In this document: piece after piece, positions 50,203 through 58,603 of the stretch
Layout: the number at the start of each line of letters is the position of its first letter
Position numbering within the stretch: the stretch's first letter is position 1
Made by a program: the position numbers and the translations under genes
From: Dickeya fangzhongdai
GTDB taxonomy: Bacteria > Pseudomonadota > Gammaproteobacteria > Enterobacterales > Enterobacteriaceae
Assembly (NCBI RefSeq): GCF_002812485.1
Contig: NZ_CP025003.1
Location: forward strand, 62,001 to 126,000
DNA: 64,000 nucleotides
Direction: 5' to 3'
The notes under the pieces: model-generated
The model's input: the letters and a program-made list of their open reading frames with translations, nothing else
What the model was told of the DNA's origin: nothing
The model's database searches: none

Positions 50203-51558
50203 ATGAGCCTGATCTCGCGTGTGATGTCCAGAGCTGCCCCGGCTGCGAGTGGGGATATGCGGCAGATCATGGCATTGGCCTGGCCGATGATGGTGACCGC
50301 AGTAGTGGTGTCGCTGTCTCAGAATATGCAGATTGCGATTCTGGGCAACGGTACCGAAAGCCAGACGCTGCTGACGCTCTCCTTTTTGCAGCCGTTCAAC
50401 TTCCTGTTTATCGCCATTCTGGAATGTCTGGCGATCACGAATCAGGTGTTCAGCGCCCGCTCCCGCCATGACTGGCCGCGACAGCGCATCTGGCACAGTA
50501 CGCTGTGGCTCGCCGGCGCCGGCGTGTTGACGACGGCGCTGGCGGCGTTGCTGTGCCGGGTGCTGGCATCGCCGCTGTCCGGCTGGATGAACAGCCCTGA
50601 TCTGGCGTGGATGCAGAGCGCCGCGCCGGGGTATCTGTTGTCGATGACGCCGTTTCTGGCGCTGGAAATGTGCAACGCGGCGCTGCGCGGACAGGGGCGA
50701 ACCGTGCCGGCCATGACGTTGATGTGCGGCTATGTGCTGCTGAACGCCGCGGGCTGTTACCTGGGTTTTCACGTCTACCGGCTTGGTTTTGATGCCGTGC
50801 TGCTGGCAAACAGCGTTCCGGCGCTAGTGCTGCTGCCGTTGGCGGCGCGGGCGCTGCGCCGGGTCGCCACACCGGTGCCGGATGAGCGGCCGCAGGCGTT
50901 CGCGCCTCGCCTGCTGGCCTTGCTGACCAACGCCGGGTTGCCGGTAGGCTTTTCCATGCTGGTGGTGTTCCTCAGTTCGATGGTGATTTTTCCGCTGGTG
51001 GCCGCGCTGGGCGCGGGATTCTTGCCTGCGTTCCTGATCGTGATAAAGCTGCGGGCGTTCTTCATCATTCCGGCGGTGGCGACCGGCTCCGCCATCGCCA
51101 TTTTGCTGAACCAGCGCCTCAAAACCCATGCCGCGCCGCTGCTGGCGAGCCTGCTGAACAATGGCGTCTGGCTTATCGTGCTGGCCTATCTGGCGTTGAC
51201 TGCCGGCGTATGCTGGGTGCGCGACGGCATTCTGGCCGGGTTCTCCAATGACGAGGCGATCCGGCAATCCAGCCAGACGTTACTGTTGCTGTTGCTGCCG
51301 ACATTCTTCCTCACCTCGCTGGTGGCGGCGCTGCAAACGCTGCTGGAACAGATGGAGCGGGGAAAGCGGGTGCTGATTTTCACGCTGATGCTGGAACTGC
51401 TGATGGTGGCGGTCGCGCTGATCGCGCATCGCTACCTTAACGACGTGCAGGCGATTGCCGGCCTGATGGTGGCGTTCAGCCTGCTGTACGCCGCGGTGTT
51501 CCTGCGTGAGTACCGGTTGCTGGCCAGCGCGCTGGGAGAACGGGATGCTGCTGTATAG
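50203..51558 (+). CDS. vfmC: MATE-family efflux protein VfmC
   Basis: 451 residues with twelve predicted membrane segments. The first (IMALAWPMMVTAVVVSLSQN) and the internal repeat layout fit multidrug and toxic compound extrusion transporters. Start ATG 50203 follows AAGGATAGGACG. Within the vfmAZBCD unit the likely job is export of the Vfm signal or an intermediate; that is inference. It overlaps vfmD by 14 bases. Confidence 0.85.
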   Translation: MSLISRVMSRAAPAASGDMRQIMALAWPMMVTAVVVSLSQNMQIAILGNGTESQTLLTLSFLQPFNFLFIAILECLAITNQVFSARSRHDWPRQRIWHSTLWLAGAGVLTTALAALLCRVLASPLSGWMNSPDLAWMQSAAPGYLLSMTPFLALEMCNAALRGQGRTVPAMTLMCGYVLLNAAGCYLGFHVYRLGFDAVLLANSVPALVLLPLAARALRRVATPVPDERPQAFAPRLLALLTNAGLPVGFSMLVVFLSSMVIFPLVAALGAGFLPAFLIVIKLRAFFIIPAVATGSAIAILLNQRLKTHAAPLLASLLNNGVWLIVLAYLALTAGVCWVRDGILAGFSNDEAIRQSSQTLLLLLLPTFFLTSLVAALQTLLEQMERGKRVLIFTLMLELLMVAVALIAHRYLNDVQAIAGLMVAFSLLYAAVFLREYRLLASALGERDAAV

Positions 51559-52633
51559 CCTGTGCTACCCCTTGATGTGGCTGGCGACGCTCGTCCAGTA
51601 CAACTACTACCGTGTGCTGGTGAAGCTCGGGCGTCGCCCGTCGTTGCTGCTTAAAGTGCGGATTAAGCCGGAAACGCATTACATCCGGCTGTGCCGCGCG
51701 TTGCGTTTGGCGGATTTGTGGTTGCTGGAGCGCTGTTCGCTGCATCTGGCGGCGCGCTATCTGCTGCATCTGTTTGAAACCACGCGTTACATCTCTTACA
51801 AGCAGATGGACCACGAATATCTGGCCGGCTTTCGGCAGGAGACGGTCTGTTTTCAACACCAGAACGTGTATGTGTTTCGCTGGGTGCCGCCGCCTGCGGA
51901 TACGCCGGCAAAAACCGTCTTGCTGGTACATGGCTGGGAGGGCCGCGGCATCATGTTCCGGCCGTTGTGCGAGGCGCTAAAAGCGCAGGGATACGGCGTG
52001 GTGATGCCGGATCTGCTGGCGCACGGGCTGTCTGAGGGAAAGCGGGTGTCCAACTATGAACTGGCCAGCCTGATTATTCGGCTGGGGCAGCGCTACGGAC
52101 CGTTCTGTGCGGTGGTCGGGCATTCCAGCGGCGGCCTGGTGTGTAGCCTGGCGCTGGCGCAGGGACTGGCGGCGGAGCGGCTGGTGTTGCTGGCTAGCCC
52201 GGACAATTTCGGCAAGATGATCGACCGGTTTCTGGCGGGCGCTTCGGTGTCGGCGTCGCTGGCGGCGCCCATGAAAGCGATTTATGCGCAGCGCTTTGGT
52301 TTTCATCCCGATCAGGTCGGCGAGGCGCTCTACCGCACGCTCGACTGCCCGGCGCTGATTTGCCATGACTGGCAGGATGTGCGCGTCCGTCCGGAGGTGG
52401 CGGACGAGATCCACCAGGCGTTTGCCCGCAGCGACGTGTTCTATACCCGCGGGCTGGGCCATCTGGGGATTTTACGCAGCCCCCAGGTACATCAACGCAT
52501 TCTGTCGTTTTTATCTGACGCCGGAGCGGGAACTGAAAGACAGATTCCACCACTCATTCAGCATTCGATAATGGCTGATGGCGCGGAGCCGTCGCGGTAC
52601 GGTCCGATGTCGGTGGCGTCAAAGCGGGCATGA
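51545..52633 (+). CDS. vfmD: Alpha/beta hydrolase VfmD
   Basis: 362 residues from ATG 51545, behind GGGAGAACGGG. An N-terminal extension of about 110 residues, Arg/Leu-rich with a possible membrane-associated first helix (LLYSLCYPLMWLATLVQ), precedes the hydrolase fold. Oxyanion-side motif VLLVHGWEGRG, nucleophile GHSSGG, acid CHDWQDVRV and His GLGHLGILR complete a triad. It could release or trim the carrier-bound product. The C-terminal ~25 residues look unstructured. Confidence 0.82.
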   Translation: MLLYSLCYPLMWLATLVQYNYYRVLVKLGRRPSLLLKVRIKPETHYIRLCRALRLADLWLLERCSLHLAARYLLHLFETTRYISYKQMDHEYLAGFRQETVCFQHQNVYVFRWVPPPADTPAKTVLLVHGWEGRGIMFRPLCEALKAQGYGVVMPDLLAHGLSEGKRVSNYELASLIIRLGQRYGPFCAVVGHSSGGLVCSLALAQGLAAERLVLLASPDNFGKMIDRFLAGASVSASLAAPMKAIYAQRFGFHPDQVGEALYRTLDCPALICHDWQDVRVRPEVADEIHQAFARSDVFYTRGLGHLGILRSPQVHQRILSFLSDAGAGTERQIPPLIQHSIMADGAEPSRYGPMSVASKRA

Positions 52634-52659
52634 TATTGCAGAGAGTTGGCGCATCAGCC

Positions 52660-52686
52660 GAGCCCGCCATCGGTGACGGCGGGCTC
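52660..52686. terminator. Bidirectional terminator between vfmD and vfmE
   Basis: GAGCCCGCC-ATCGGTGAC-GGCGGGCTC between convergent genes. There is no long T run on either strand, so it may be moderate in strength. Confidence 0.6.
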
Positions 52687-52696
52687 TATCGGGGGT

Positions 52697-53260
52697 TTAA
52701 TTACAGAGGTTCTGGATATTATCCAGCAGCACGTGACGCGAGAACAGATGACGCTGTTTGCCGAAAATAATATCGAAGCTCATGTTTTGCAGGGTGCGCG
52801 GCTGTTCGTTTTCCCGTTCCTGCGAAACCGCTTTGCGATACTTCAGCGGCGGAATGTTGTAGGTCTTGGTAAAACAACGGGAAAAGTGCGGCAGCGAAGA
52901 AAAACCGCAGGCATAGCAAATATCGGTGAGCGACCAGTTGGGCGAAATATGAATGATCTCTTTTGCCAGCGTCAGGCGTACACGCCAAATCCAGCGCATC
53001 GGCGTAATGTTATAGACCTGATTGAAAAGACGGCAAATATCAAATTTTGATTTACCACTGACGTCTTCAAGATCTTCCAGCGTAATATTGTTACCGATAT
53101 TGTCGATGATATAGTCAATAATTCCCGCCAGGCTGGTGGCTTTATTATTGGCTGCGAGCGTTTTTCTCAAATTAGGGTGACGGCGGTACATATCCTGAAT
53201 CAGGTTGTTGTTGAAAATATCATTATCCAACGTATGGGCGTAGGTGTTCTGTAAGCTCAT
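52697..53260 (-). CDS. vfmE: AraC-family regulator VfmE
   Basis: 187 residues. Two helix-turn-helix units occupy about 50-150: ITLEDLEDVSGKSKFDICRL and SLTDICYACGFSSLPHFSRC, the second followed by FTKTYNIPPLKYRK. There is no ligand-binding domain of usual size, only ~45 residues before the HTH and ~35 after. The DNA is AT-rich compared with neighbours. In Dickeya, VfmE is the output activator of the Vfm system, driving plant-cell-wall-degrading enzymes. It is read from a long (591-base) upstream region holding a sigma-54 promoter and TCCCAT motifs. Confidence 0.92.
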   Translation of the reverse strand: MSLQNTYAHTLDNDIFNNNLIQDMYRRHPNLRKTLAANNKATSLAGIIDYIIDNIGNNITLEDLEDVSGKSKFDICRLFNQVYNITPMRWIWRVRLTLAKEIIHISPNWSLTDICYACGFSSLPHFSRCFTKTYNIPPLKYRKAVSQERENEQPRTLQNMSFDIIFGKQRHLFSRHVLLDNIQNLCN

Positions 53261-53376
53261 GGTGTCATCCCAAAAAATAGATTCCCCGTGTCTGGTCCAG
53301 CTAAATCCAAAAATCCTTACAGCGGCGAAGTCAGTGGTTAATTATTGTCCTTTGGTCAGATGTGCGATCTGTCTAA

Positions 53377-53393
53377 CGCAAATTGTGTGCCAT
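53377..53393 (-). promoter_or_regulatory. Sigma-54 promoter of vfmE
   Basis: On the minus strand: TGGCACACAATTTGCG, that is TGGCAC-N5-TTGC, a full match to the -24/-12 consensus. Transcription would begin about 12 bases downstream, near 53366, 100 bases before the vfmE start. An NtrC-family activator is required, and VfmH of this locus is the natural candidate. Confidence 0.75.
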
Positions 53394-53444
53394 GTTGTGA
53401 AGGGTTGTTTTTCAAGGGAAATACTTACATCTACCTGTAACTCG

Positions 53445-53481
53445 TCCCATTTATGGGATCGGTCTGTGCCGAACATGGGAT
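53445..53481. promoter_or_regulatory. TCCCAT palindrome and extra half-site upstream of vfmE (putative enhancer)
   Basis: TCCCATTTATGGGA (53445-53458) is a perfect 6+6 palindrome with a 2-base spacer. A second ATGGGAT lies at 53475, 22 bases from the inner half-site. The cluster sits about 80-115 bases upstream of the predicted vfmE start point, where enhancer sites of sigma-54 activators usually lie. The same word occurs in phase upstream of vfmA. Confidence 0.65.
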
Positions 53482-53782
53482 TTTTCGTCTCGCAAATGAC
53501 AATCCTGATGCGCTACCCTGCCACGGGCTGGGGGTACGACACGCCGTGCCGATAGGAAGCCGACGTACGCATCGGGTGCCGGCCGTGATCAGGATGTAAT
53601 TGGTATGATTTGTGCTGTTAGAAAAAGACGCAGCACCGGCGTTTACGAAGACCGTGCGCGTGCGGTATGACGCAGATGAACGGGAAACGGCATGGAGAGC
53701 TGGTCAGCAGAAGGAAAGAGGCGTCGTCATGGACAGGTGGAGGTATTTTGGACACATTTTTAAAACCAGAGATAAAAGTGAG

Positions 53783-53798
53783 TGGCCTGCTGCCTGTA
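53783..53798 (+). promoter_or_regulatory. Degenerate sigma-54-like element upstream of vfmF
   Basis: TGGCCTGCTGCCTGTA: -24 TGGC with -12 CTGT, very like the vfmA candidate (both fit TGGCNNNNTGYCTGTA). It lies 53 bases before vfmF. The remaining ~300 bases of this gap contain no convincing gene. Confidence 0.3.
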
Positions 53799-53851
53799 AG
53801 ATACCCTCGGCCTCAGGAAGGCTGACTCTATTTATACACTGAGGATTTCCC

Positions 53852-54559
53852 ATGACGGTGCTGGTTCAACTTGATAATGTGCATAAAATCTTCCTTACCG
53901 ATGAAATTGAAACGCATGCCCTTAGCAAGATAAACCTTTCTATTCACTCGGGAGAATACGTCTCTATCGCGGGGCCGTCCGGTTGTGGGAAATCGACGCT
54001 GCTGTCCATCATGGGGTTGCTGGATACGCCAACGGAAGGGCGCTATCGGCTGAACGGCACGGATGTTGAACGCATCGGCCGCCGGGAAATGGCTCGACTG
54101 CGTAACCGGGAAATCGGCTTTATCTTTCAGTCGTTTAATCTGATAAGCGACCTGACTATCGCGGAAAACGTTGCGTTGCCGCTCACTTACCGTAATGACC
54201 TGTCGCGATCGGAGCAGAAAGCGCGGGTCATCCAGGCGTTGGAAAAAGTCAACATGTCGCACCGGGTGCGCCATTACCCGTCACAGCTTTCCGGCGGTCA
54301 GCAACAGCGGGTAGCGGTGGCGCGAGCCATTGTCGGCAAGCCGTCGTTGCTGTTGGCGGACGAACCGACCGGAAACCTGGATTCCGCCAATGCCGAAGCG
54401 GTAATGAATATTCTGGATGAACTGCATCAGGACGGCGCGACCATCTGTATCGTTACCCATGACCCGCGTTCCGCCATGCGCGCCCAGCGCACCATTGTGC
54501 TGTCTGACGGGCAGGTGGTGGCCGATGGCGAAAACGGACAATTGCGTCAGGCGGTATAA
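53852..54559 (+). CDS. vfmF: ABC transporter ATP-binding protein VfmF (MacB/LolD type)
   Basis: 235 residues. Walker A GPSGCGKSTLL, Q-loop FIFQSFNLISDL, signature LSGGQQQRVAVARAI and Walker B LLLADEPTGNLD, the last typical of the MacB/LolD/FtsE group. It pairs with the permease vfmG 4 bases downstream. MacB-like systems often work in signal, peptide or lipid export and are commonly encoded beside two-component genes of the VfmH/VfmI type, as here. Confidence 0.93.
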   Translation: MTVLVQLDNVHKIFLTDEIETHALSKINLSIHSGEYVSIAGPSGCGKSTLLSIMGLLDTPTEGRYRLNGTDVERIGRREMARLRNREIGFIFQSFNLISDLTIAENVALPLTYRNDLSRSEQKARVIQALEKVNMSHRVRHYPSQLSGGQQQRVAVARAIVGKPSLLLADEPTGNLDSANAEAVMNILDELHQDGATICIVTHDPRSAMRAQRTIVLSDGQVVADGENGQLRQAV

Positions 54560-54563
54560 CACG

Positions 54564-56999
54564 ATGAATTTATGGTTCGATATCCGTTACGCCCTGCGTC
54601 TGCTGCTCAAAAGCCCCGGATTCAGCGTGCTGACCATTACCGTGATGGCCTGCGGGTTGGGGCTGGCGCTGTATATGTATTCCGTCATCAACACCATCAT
54701 GTACAAAACCCTGCCGTATCCGAAGGGGGAAGGCATGGTGATGGTGACGCCGAATGTGGGTGGCGTGAGTCTTGATGACTCTGGCTTGAATTTTCTTGAT
54801 TATACAGAGCTTTCTCGTCAACTGACCAAGGTAGAAGATGTCGGGTATTTTTATGCCGAGTATTTGGATCTTAATGATGGAAAAAGATCTGCTAGGTATA
54901 TAGGTATTCTCAGTACACCCCAGATGTTTGATTATACGGGGGTCTCGCCATTAATGGGGCGGGTTTTGAATGATGACGATATGCTGTCTGGAGCAGTACC
55001 TGTTACGGTAATTAGTTATGACCTATGGGAAAATTATTTTAACGGCAGAAGAGACATTCTTAACCAATCGATACAGATAAATGGTGTGCGTACTTATATT
55101 GTTGGTGTTATGCCTAAAGGATTCGCATTTCCATTTTTCCATGACTTGTGGTTACCATCAAAAATAAAGTTACAATCTTTATCTCTGAGAAATCAGGCAC
55201 CAGAGGTTTATGTTTATGCTCACTTAAATCCTCGATTCTCCCTAGATGAGGCTAATCAGGAAATTGCATCCGTAATGGGAAGGCTGGCTGATAAATATCC
55301 GGAAAGTAATAAAGGTATTTCAGCGATAGCACTTTCATTTCAAGTCAGCTTTATGGGTGATGATACTGCTCAGGTGTTTCTTATTACCCTATCTGCTGTA
55401 GCATTTGTTCTATTATTAGCCTGTTGTAATGTGGGGAATCTGCTTCTAGCCCGCTCTCATCAGCGTACGAGAGAGATTGCAGTGCGTGTCGCTTTAGGTT
55501 CACCTATGATTCGATTGATCATGCAGATGTTATGGGAGAGCTTAATTATATGTATCCTGGCTGGCATTGTCGGGGTATTGCTTGCAGCTTGGGGATTGGA
55601 TTTAACAAATACGATATTTCCCCGTTTTGTTCCTAATCGTGTGCCATCCTGGTGGCATTTGTCGCTTGACGGCAGCATGATTTTGAATGCGGGCATTTTA
55701 GTGATTGTCACCGCATTCATTACCGGTGCATTACCTGCCTGGAAAATCGCTAATGGTCAGTTCTTTCAAGCGTTAAGGGATGGCTCCCGTGGCATACCCG
55801 GTTATCGAACCAGTAAGGCTGGACGTTCATTAGTTGTTATTGAGGTGGCACTCTCTTTTTCAATTTTGTGCATTAGTATCCTATTGTTAATTTTAGTGAC
55901 ACAGGCGAAAAATGCAGACTATGGGGTAGCAACTGATGGCTACCTGATATCTCGCGTCAACCTTAATAAAGATATTTACCCGAATGCACAAAGCAGGCGT
56001 GATTTTTATCTGAAATTATCTAAACAATTACATGATATACCTGACATAACTGCCGAATCGCTTACCACAAGCGCTCCGGGGGAATTCACGGCTGCTCATC
56101 AGCTTCTCATTGAAAACAGAGAAGATGGGAGTAGTGGTGATGAGAATTATCCCATGGTGAATGATGTGCAAGTCATGCCGGGAAGCCTTGCAGGGATGGG
56201 GGTCAAGGTGATTTATGGTCGTGAATTCTCAGCATTAGATAATGAAAAATCGCCTCCCGTCGCTGTAATCAGTGAGTCGCTGGCCAGGAAGTATTGGCCT
56301 GATGGAAAAAGTGCGATTGGCAAACGCGTCCGTTTTAGAAACGAGGAAGAGTCTGGTTGGTATACAATAATCGGCGTTGTAACCCATGTTGTACATGGCA
56401 GGCCGTTTAGTGCGTTTAAAAACCGTTCAACAGTCTATCGTTCGCTATTACAACGGCCCACGCCCATGATGACTATCATGCTTAAGGCAGAGCATCTTTC
56501 TTCCCTGCCTGAGAAGCTCAAACTCGCGTTATATAACGTTGATAGCATGATGCCGGTGGCGCAGCCCCAAACGTTAAACAATGTGCTTGAAAGAAATACG
56601 CTTGGTGTCAGGTTCGTCGCTAATTTATTCATGCTGTTTGGGATTATTGCAATAGTACTTTCATCCAGCGGTATCTATGCCGTGACACAAAACGCAATCA
56701 GCCAGCGAACTCAGGAAATAGGCATCCGGCAGGTACTGGGAGCGACCCCTAGCCATTTGCTTAAGATGTTGATGTTACAAGGGGTGAACCAGCTTATTGC
56801 TGGTTTGATACTGGGATTACCCTTGGCATTGCTGGCTGCTCCCGGAATTAACCGTGCTTTAGGCGATGGCAGGGGTCATTTTGTGCTGCTGTTTGTCTGC
56901 GTTGCTTTATTTATCATGCTCATCGTTGCACTCGCTACCTGGATCCCATCCCGGCGCGTCATCATGATGAAACCGGGTGATGCGATACGTTATGAATAA
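54564..56999 (+). CDS. vfmG: MacB/FtsX-type ABC permease VfmG
   Basis: 811 residues from ATG 54564 (MNLWFDIRYALRLLLKSPGF). Two MacB-periplasmic/FtsX repeats: TM near 18-40, a periplasmic domain, three TM segments around 280-410 (VFLITLSAVAFVLLLACCNV), a second TM/periplasmic domain, and a final TM group (FMLFGIIAIVLSSSGIYAVT and beyond). From about base 54770 to near the end, the DNA is clearly more AT-rich than the first 200 bases and the neighbours. The periplasmic, substrate-contacting parts may therefore have been replaced by transfer. Cargo is unknown; the Vfm signal is a possibility. Confidence 0.9.
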   Translation: MNLWFDIRYALRLLLKSPGFSVLTITVMACGLGLALYMYSVINTIMYKTLPYPKGEGMVMVTPNVGGVSLDDSGLNFLDYTELSRQLTKVEDVGYFYAEYLDLNDGKRSARYIGILSTPQMFDYTGVSPLMGRVLNDDDMLSGAVPVTVISYDLWENYFNGRRDILNQSIQINGVRTYIVGVMPKGFAFPFFHDLWLPSKIKLQSLSLRNQAPEVYVYAHLNPRFSLDEANQEIASVMGRLADKYPESNKGISAIALSFQVSFMGDDTAQVFLITLSAVAFVLLLACCNVGNLLLARSHQRTREIAVRVALGSPMIRLIMQMLWESLIICILAGIVGVLLAAWGLDLTNTIFPRFVPNRVPSWWHLSLDGSMILNAGILVIVTAFITGALPAWKIANGQFFQALRDGSRGIPGYRTSKAGRSLVVIEVALSFSILCISILLLILVTQAKNADYGVATDGYLISRVNLNKDIYPNAQSRRDFYLKLSKQLHDIPDITAESLTTSAPGEFTAAHQLLIENREDGSSGDENYPMVNDVQVMPGSLAGMGVKVIYGREFSALDNEKSPPVAVISESLARKYWPDGKSAIGKRVRFRNEEESGWYTIIGVVTHVVHGRPFSAFKNRSTVYRSLLQRPTPMMTIMLKAEHLSSLPEKLKLALYNVDSMMPVAQPQTLNNVLERNTLGVRFVANLFMLFGIIAIVLSSSGIYAVTQNAISQRTQEIGIRQVLGATPSHLLKMLMLQGVNQLIAGLILGLPLALLAAPGINRALGDGRGHFVLLFVCVALFIMLIVALATWIPSRRVIMMKPGDAIRYE

Positions 57000-57202
57000 A
57001 CGGGAGCGGGCGGTATGCTGCCAGTGGCGCCAGTGCTGGCGCTCATGTCAGGATACCGGTTGGCGCTCCAGTTTCCCGCAACAGAGCCGTTAATAGTTAC
57101 CACGGATCGATTATGCTGTAAGGGACGTCGCGGCGGGAGTTTTCCTGCGGCGGCGCCTGTCAGTGTGAAATTTCAGTATGAACCAGCGTGATAAGGACCC
57201 AT

Positions 57203-58603
57203 ATGGCGGATAAGCAACATATCCTGATTGTTGATGATGACGCGCATATTCTGGCCAGCCTGCAGATGTTACTGTCCATGGAAGGCTATCAGGTCACACT
57301 CGCTTCCGCCGTTGAGCAGGTGCCCGTTCAGTTGTCCCAGCATGATTTCGATTTGATCCTGATGGATATGAACTATCAACGGGATACCACGTCCGGGCAG
57401 GAAGGGCTGGTGTTGCTGGAAGAGATAAAGCGTTACGACGAATACCTGCCGGTGGTGGCGATGACCGGTTGGGGCAGCGTCGATATCGCGGTGAGCGCCA
57501 TGCAGGCGGGCGCGGTGGATTTTATTCAGAAACCCTGGGACAACGAGCGGTTGCTGAATGTGATTCGCCAGCAGATCTCCTTTAGCCTCAGCCAGCGTTC
57601 CGGCAAGCGGTTGAAAGAAGAAAACAAACTGCTGAAGCTGGAACTGGAAGACAATTTCAATGGCGAGTGGGTGGTGGAATCCGCGCCGATGAAACAGTTA
57701 ATGCGGGTCGTGGAGCAGGTGGCCGCAACCGAGACCAACATCCTGATTCTGGGTGAGAATGGCACCGGCAAAAGCCTGCTGGCCCGGGTCATTCATCAGC
57801 TTTCTCCGCGCCGTGACGAGAACATGGTGTCGGTAAACATGGGTTGCATCAACGAAAACCTGTTTGAAAGCGAGATGTTCGGCCATGTGAAAGGCGCGTT
57901 TACCGACGCCCGGGAAAGCCGCGTCGGGCGTTTCGAACTGGCGGATAAAGGGACGCTATTTCTGGATGAGATCGGCAATCTGCCGATGACCCAGCAAAGC
58001 AAGCTGCTGCGTATTCTGGAAGAGCGTTGTTTTGAGCGGGTTGGCTCGTCCCGTACGCTGAAAACCAATTGCCGTATTATCGCCGCCACCAACGCTGAAC
58101 TGGATGTCAGGGTGGCGGAAGGGACGTTTCGTCAGGATCTCTATTATCGTCTCAACACCATTGAGTTACGCGTACCGTCACTGGTGGAACGGCAGCAGGA
58201 TATCATGCCGCTGGCGTTGAATTTCATTGACCGCTACGCCAGAAAATACAACAAGCCGGCGCCGGGACTCAGCCAGTCCGGGCAGGCGGCGCTGTCGGGT
58301 TACCACTGGCCGGGTAATATCCGCGAACTGAGTCATTTGCTGGAGCGGGCGGTGTTGCTGTGCGGAGCATCCCGGCTGAACAGTGACGATATCTTTCCGT
58401 CACTGCCTGGCGCGCCGCAGAAAGTGGCGAAAGCCGAGCCGGAAGTGGCCTCCGAGGCGACGCTGGCCGATATTGAAGAACGCCTGCTGTGTCAGCGTAT
58501 GGCGAAGTTTGAGGGCAACGCCATCAAGGCTGCCCGTTCGCTGGGCCTGAGCCGTAGTGCGTTTTACCGACGACTGGAAAAATACAAGATTAACCATGAG
58601 TAA
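57203..58603 (+). CDS. vfmH: NtrC-family response regulator VfmH
   Basis: 466 residues from ATG 57203 behind AAGGACCCAT. Receiver domain with Asp about 55 (DLILMDMNYQRD). AAA+ domain with Walker A GENGTGKSLLAR (about 183) and GTLFLDEIGNLP. C-terminal Fis-type HTH (NAIKAARSLGLSRSAFYRRL). The loop that contacts sigma-54 reads GAFTDA (about 231-236) instead of GAFTGA. Phosphorylation by VfmI (overlapping gene) is expected. VfmH is part of the Dickeya Vfm circuit and acts through vfmE; direct use of sigma-54 is inferred from the promoter at 53377. Confidence 0.95.
   Translation: MADKQHILIVDDDAHILASLQMLLSMEGYQVTLASAVEQVPVQLSQHDFDLILMDMNYQRDTTSGQEGLVLLEEIKRYDEYLPVVAMTGWGSVDIAVSAMQAGAVDFIQKPWDNERLLNVIRQQISFSLSQRSGKRLKEENKLLKLELEDNFNGEWVVESAPMKQLMRVVEQVAATETNILILGENGTGKSLLARVIHQLSPRRDENMVSVNMGCINENLFESEMFGHVKGAFTDARESRVGRFELADKGTLFLDEIGNLPMTQQSKLLRILEERCFERVGSSRTLKTNCRIIAATNAELDVRVAEGTFRQDLYYRLNTIELRVPSLVERQQDIMPLALNFIDRYARKYNKPAPGLSQSGQAALSGYHWPGNIRELSHLLERAVLLCGASRLNSDDIFPSLPGAPQKVAKAEPEVASEATLADIEERLLCQRMAKFEGNAIKAARSLGLSRSAFYRRLEKYKINHE

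Noticed and set aside
53612..53842. 76-residue ORF upstream of vfmF
   Set aside because: No ribosome site and no recognisable motif; it overlaps the presumed promoter region of vfmF.
57060..57075. TGGCGCTCCAGTTTCC as sigma-54 promoter of vfmH
   Set aside because: The -12 part lacks the GC pair, and no TCCCAT motif lies upstream.
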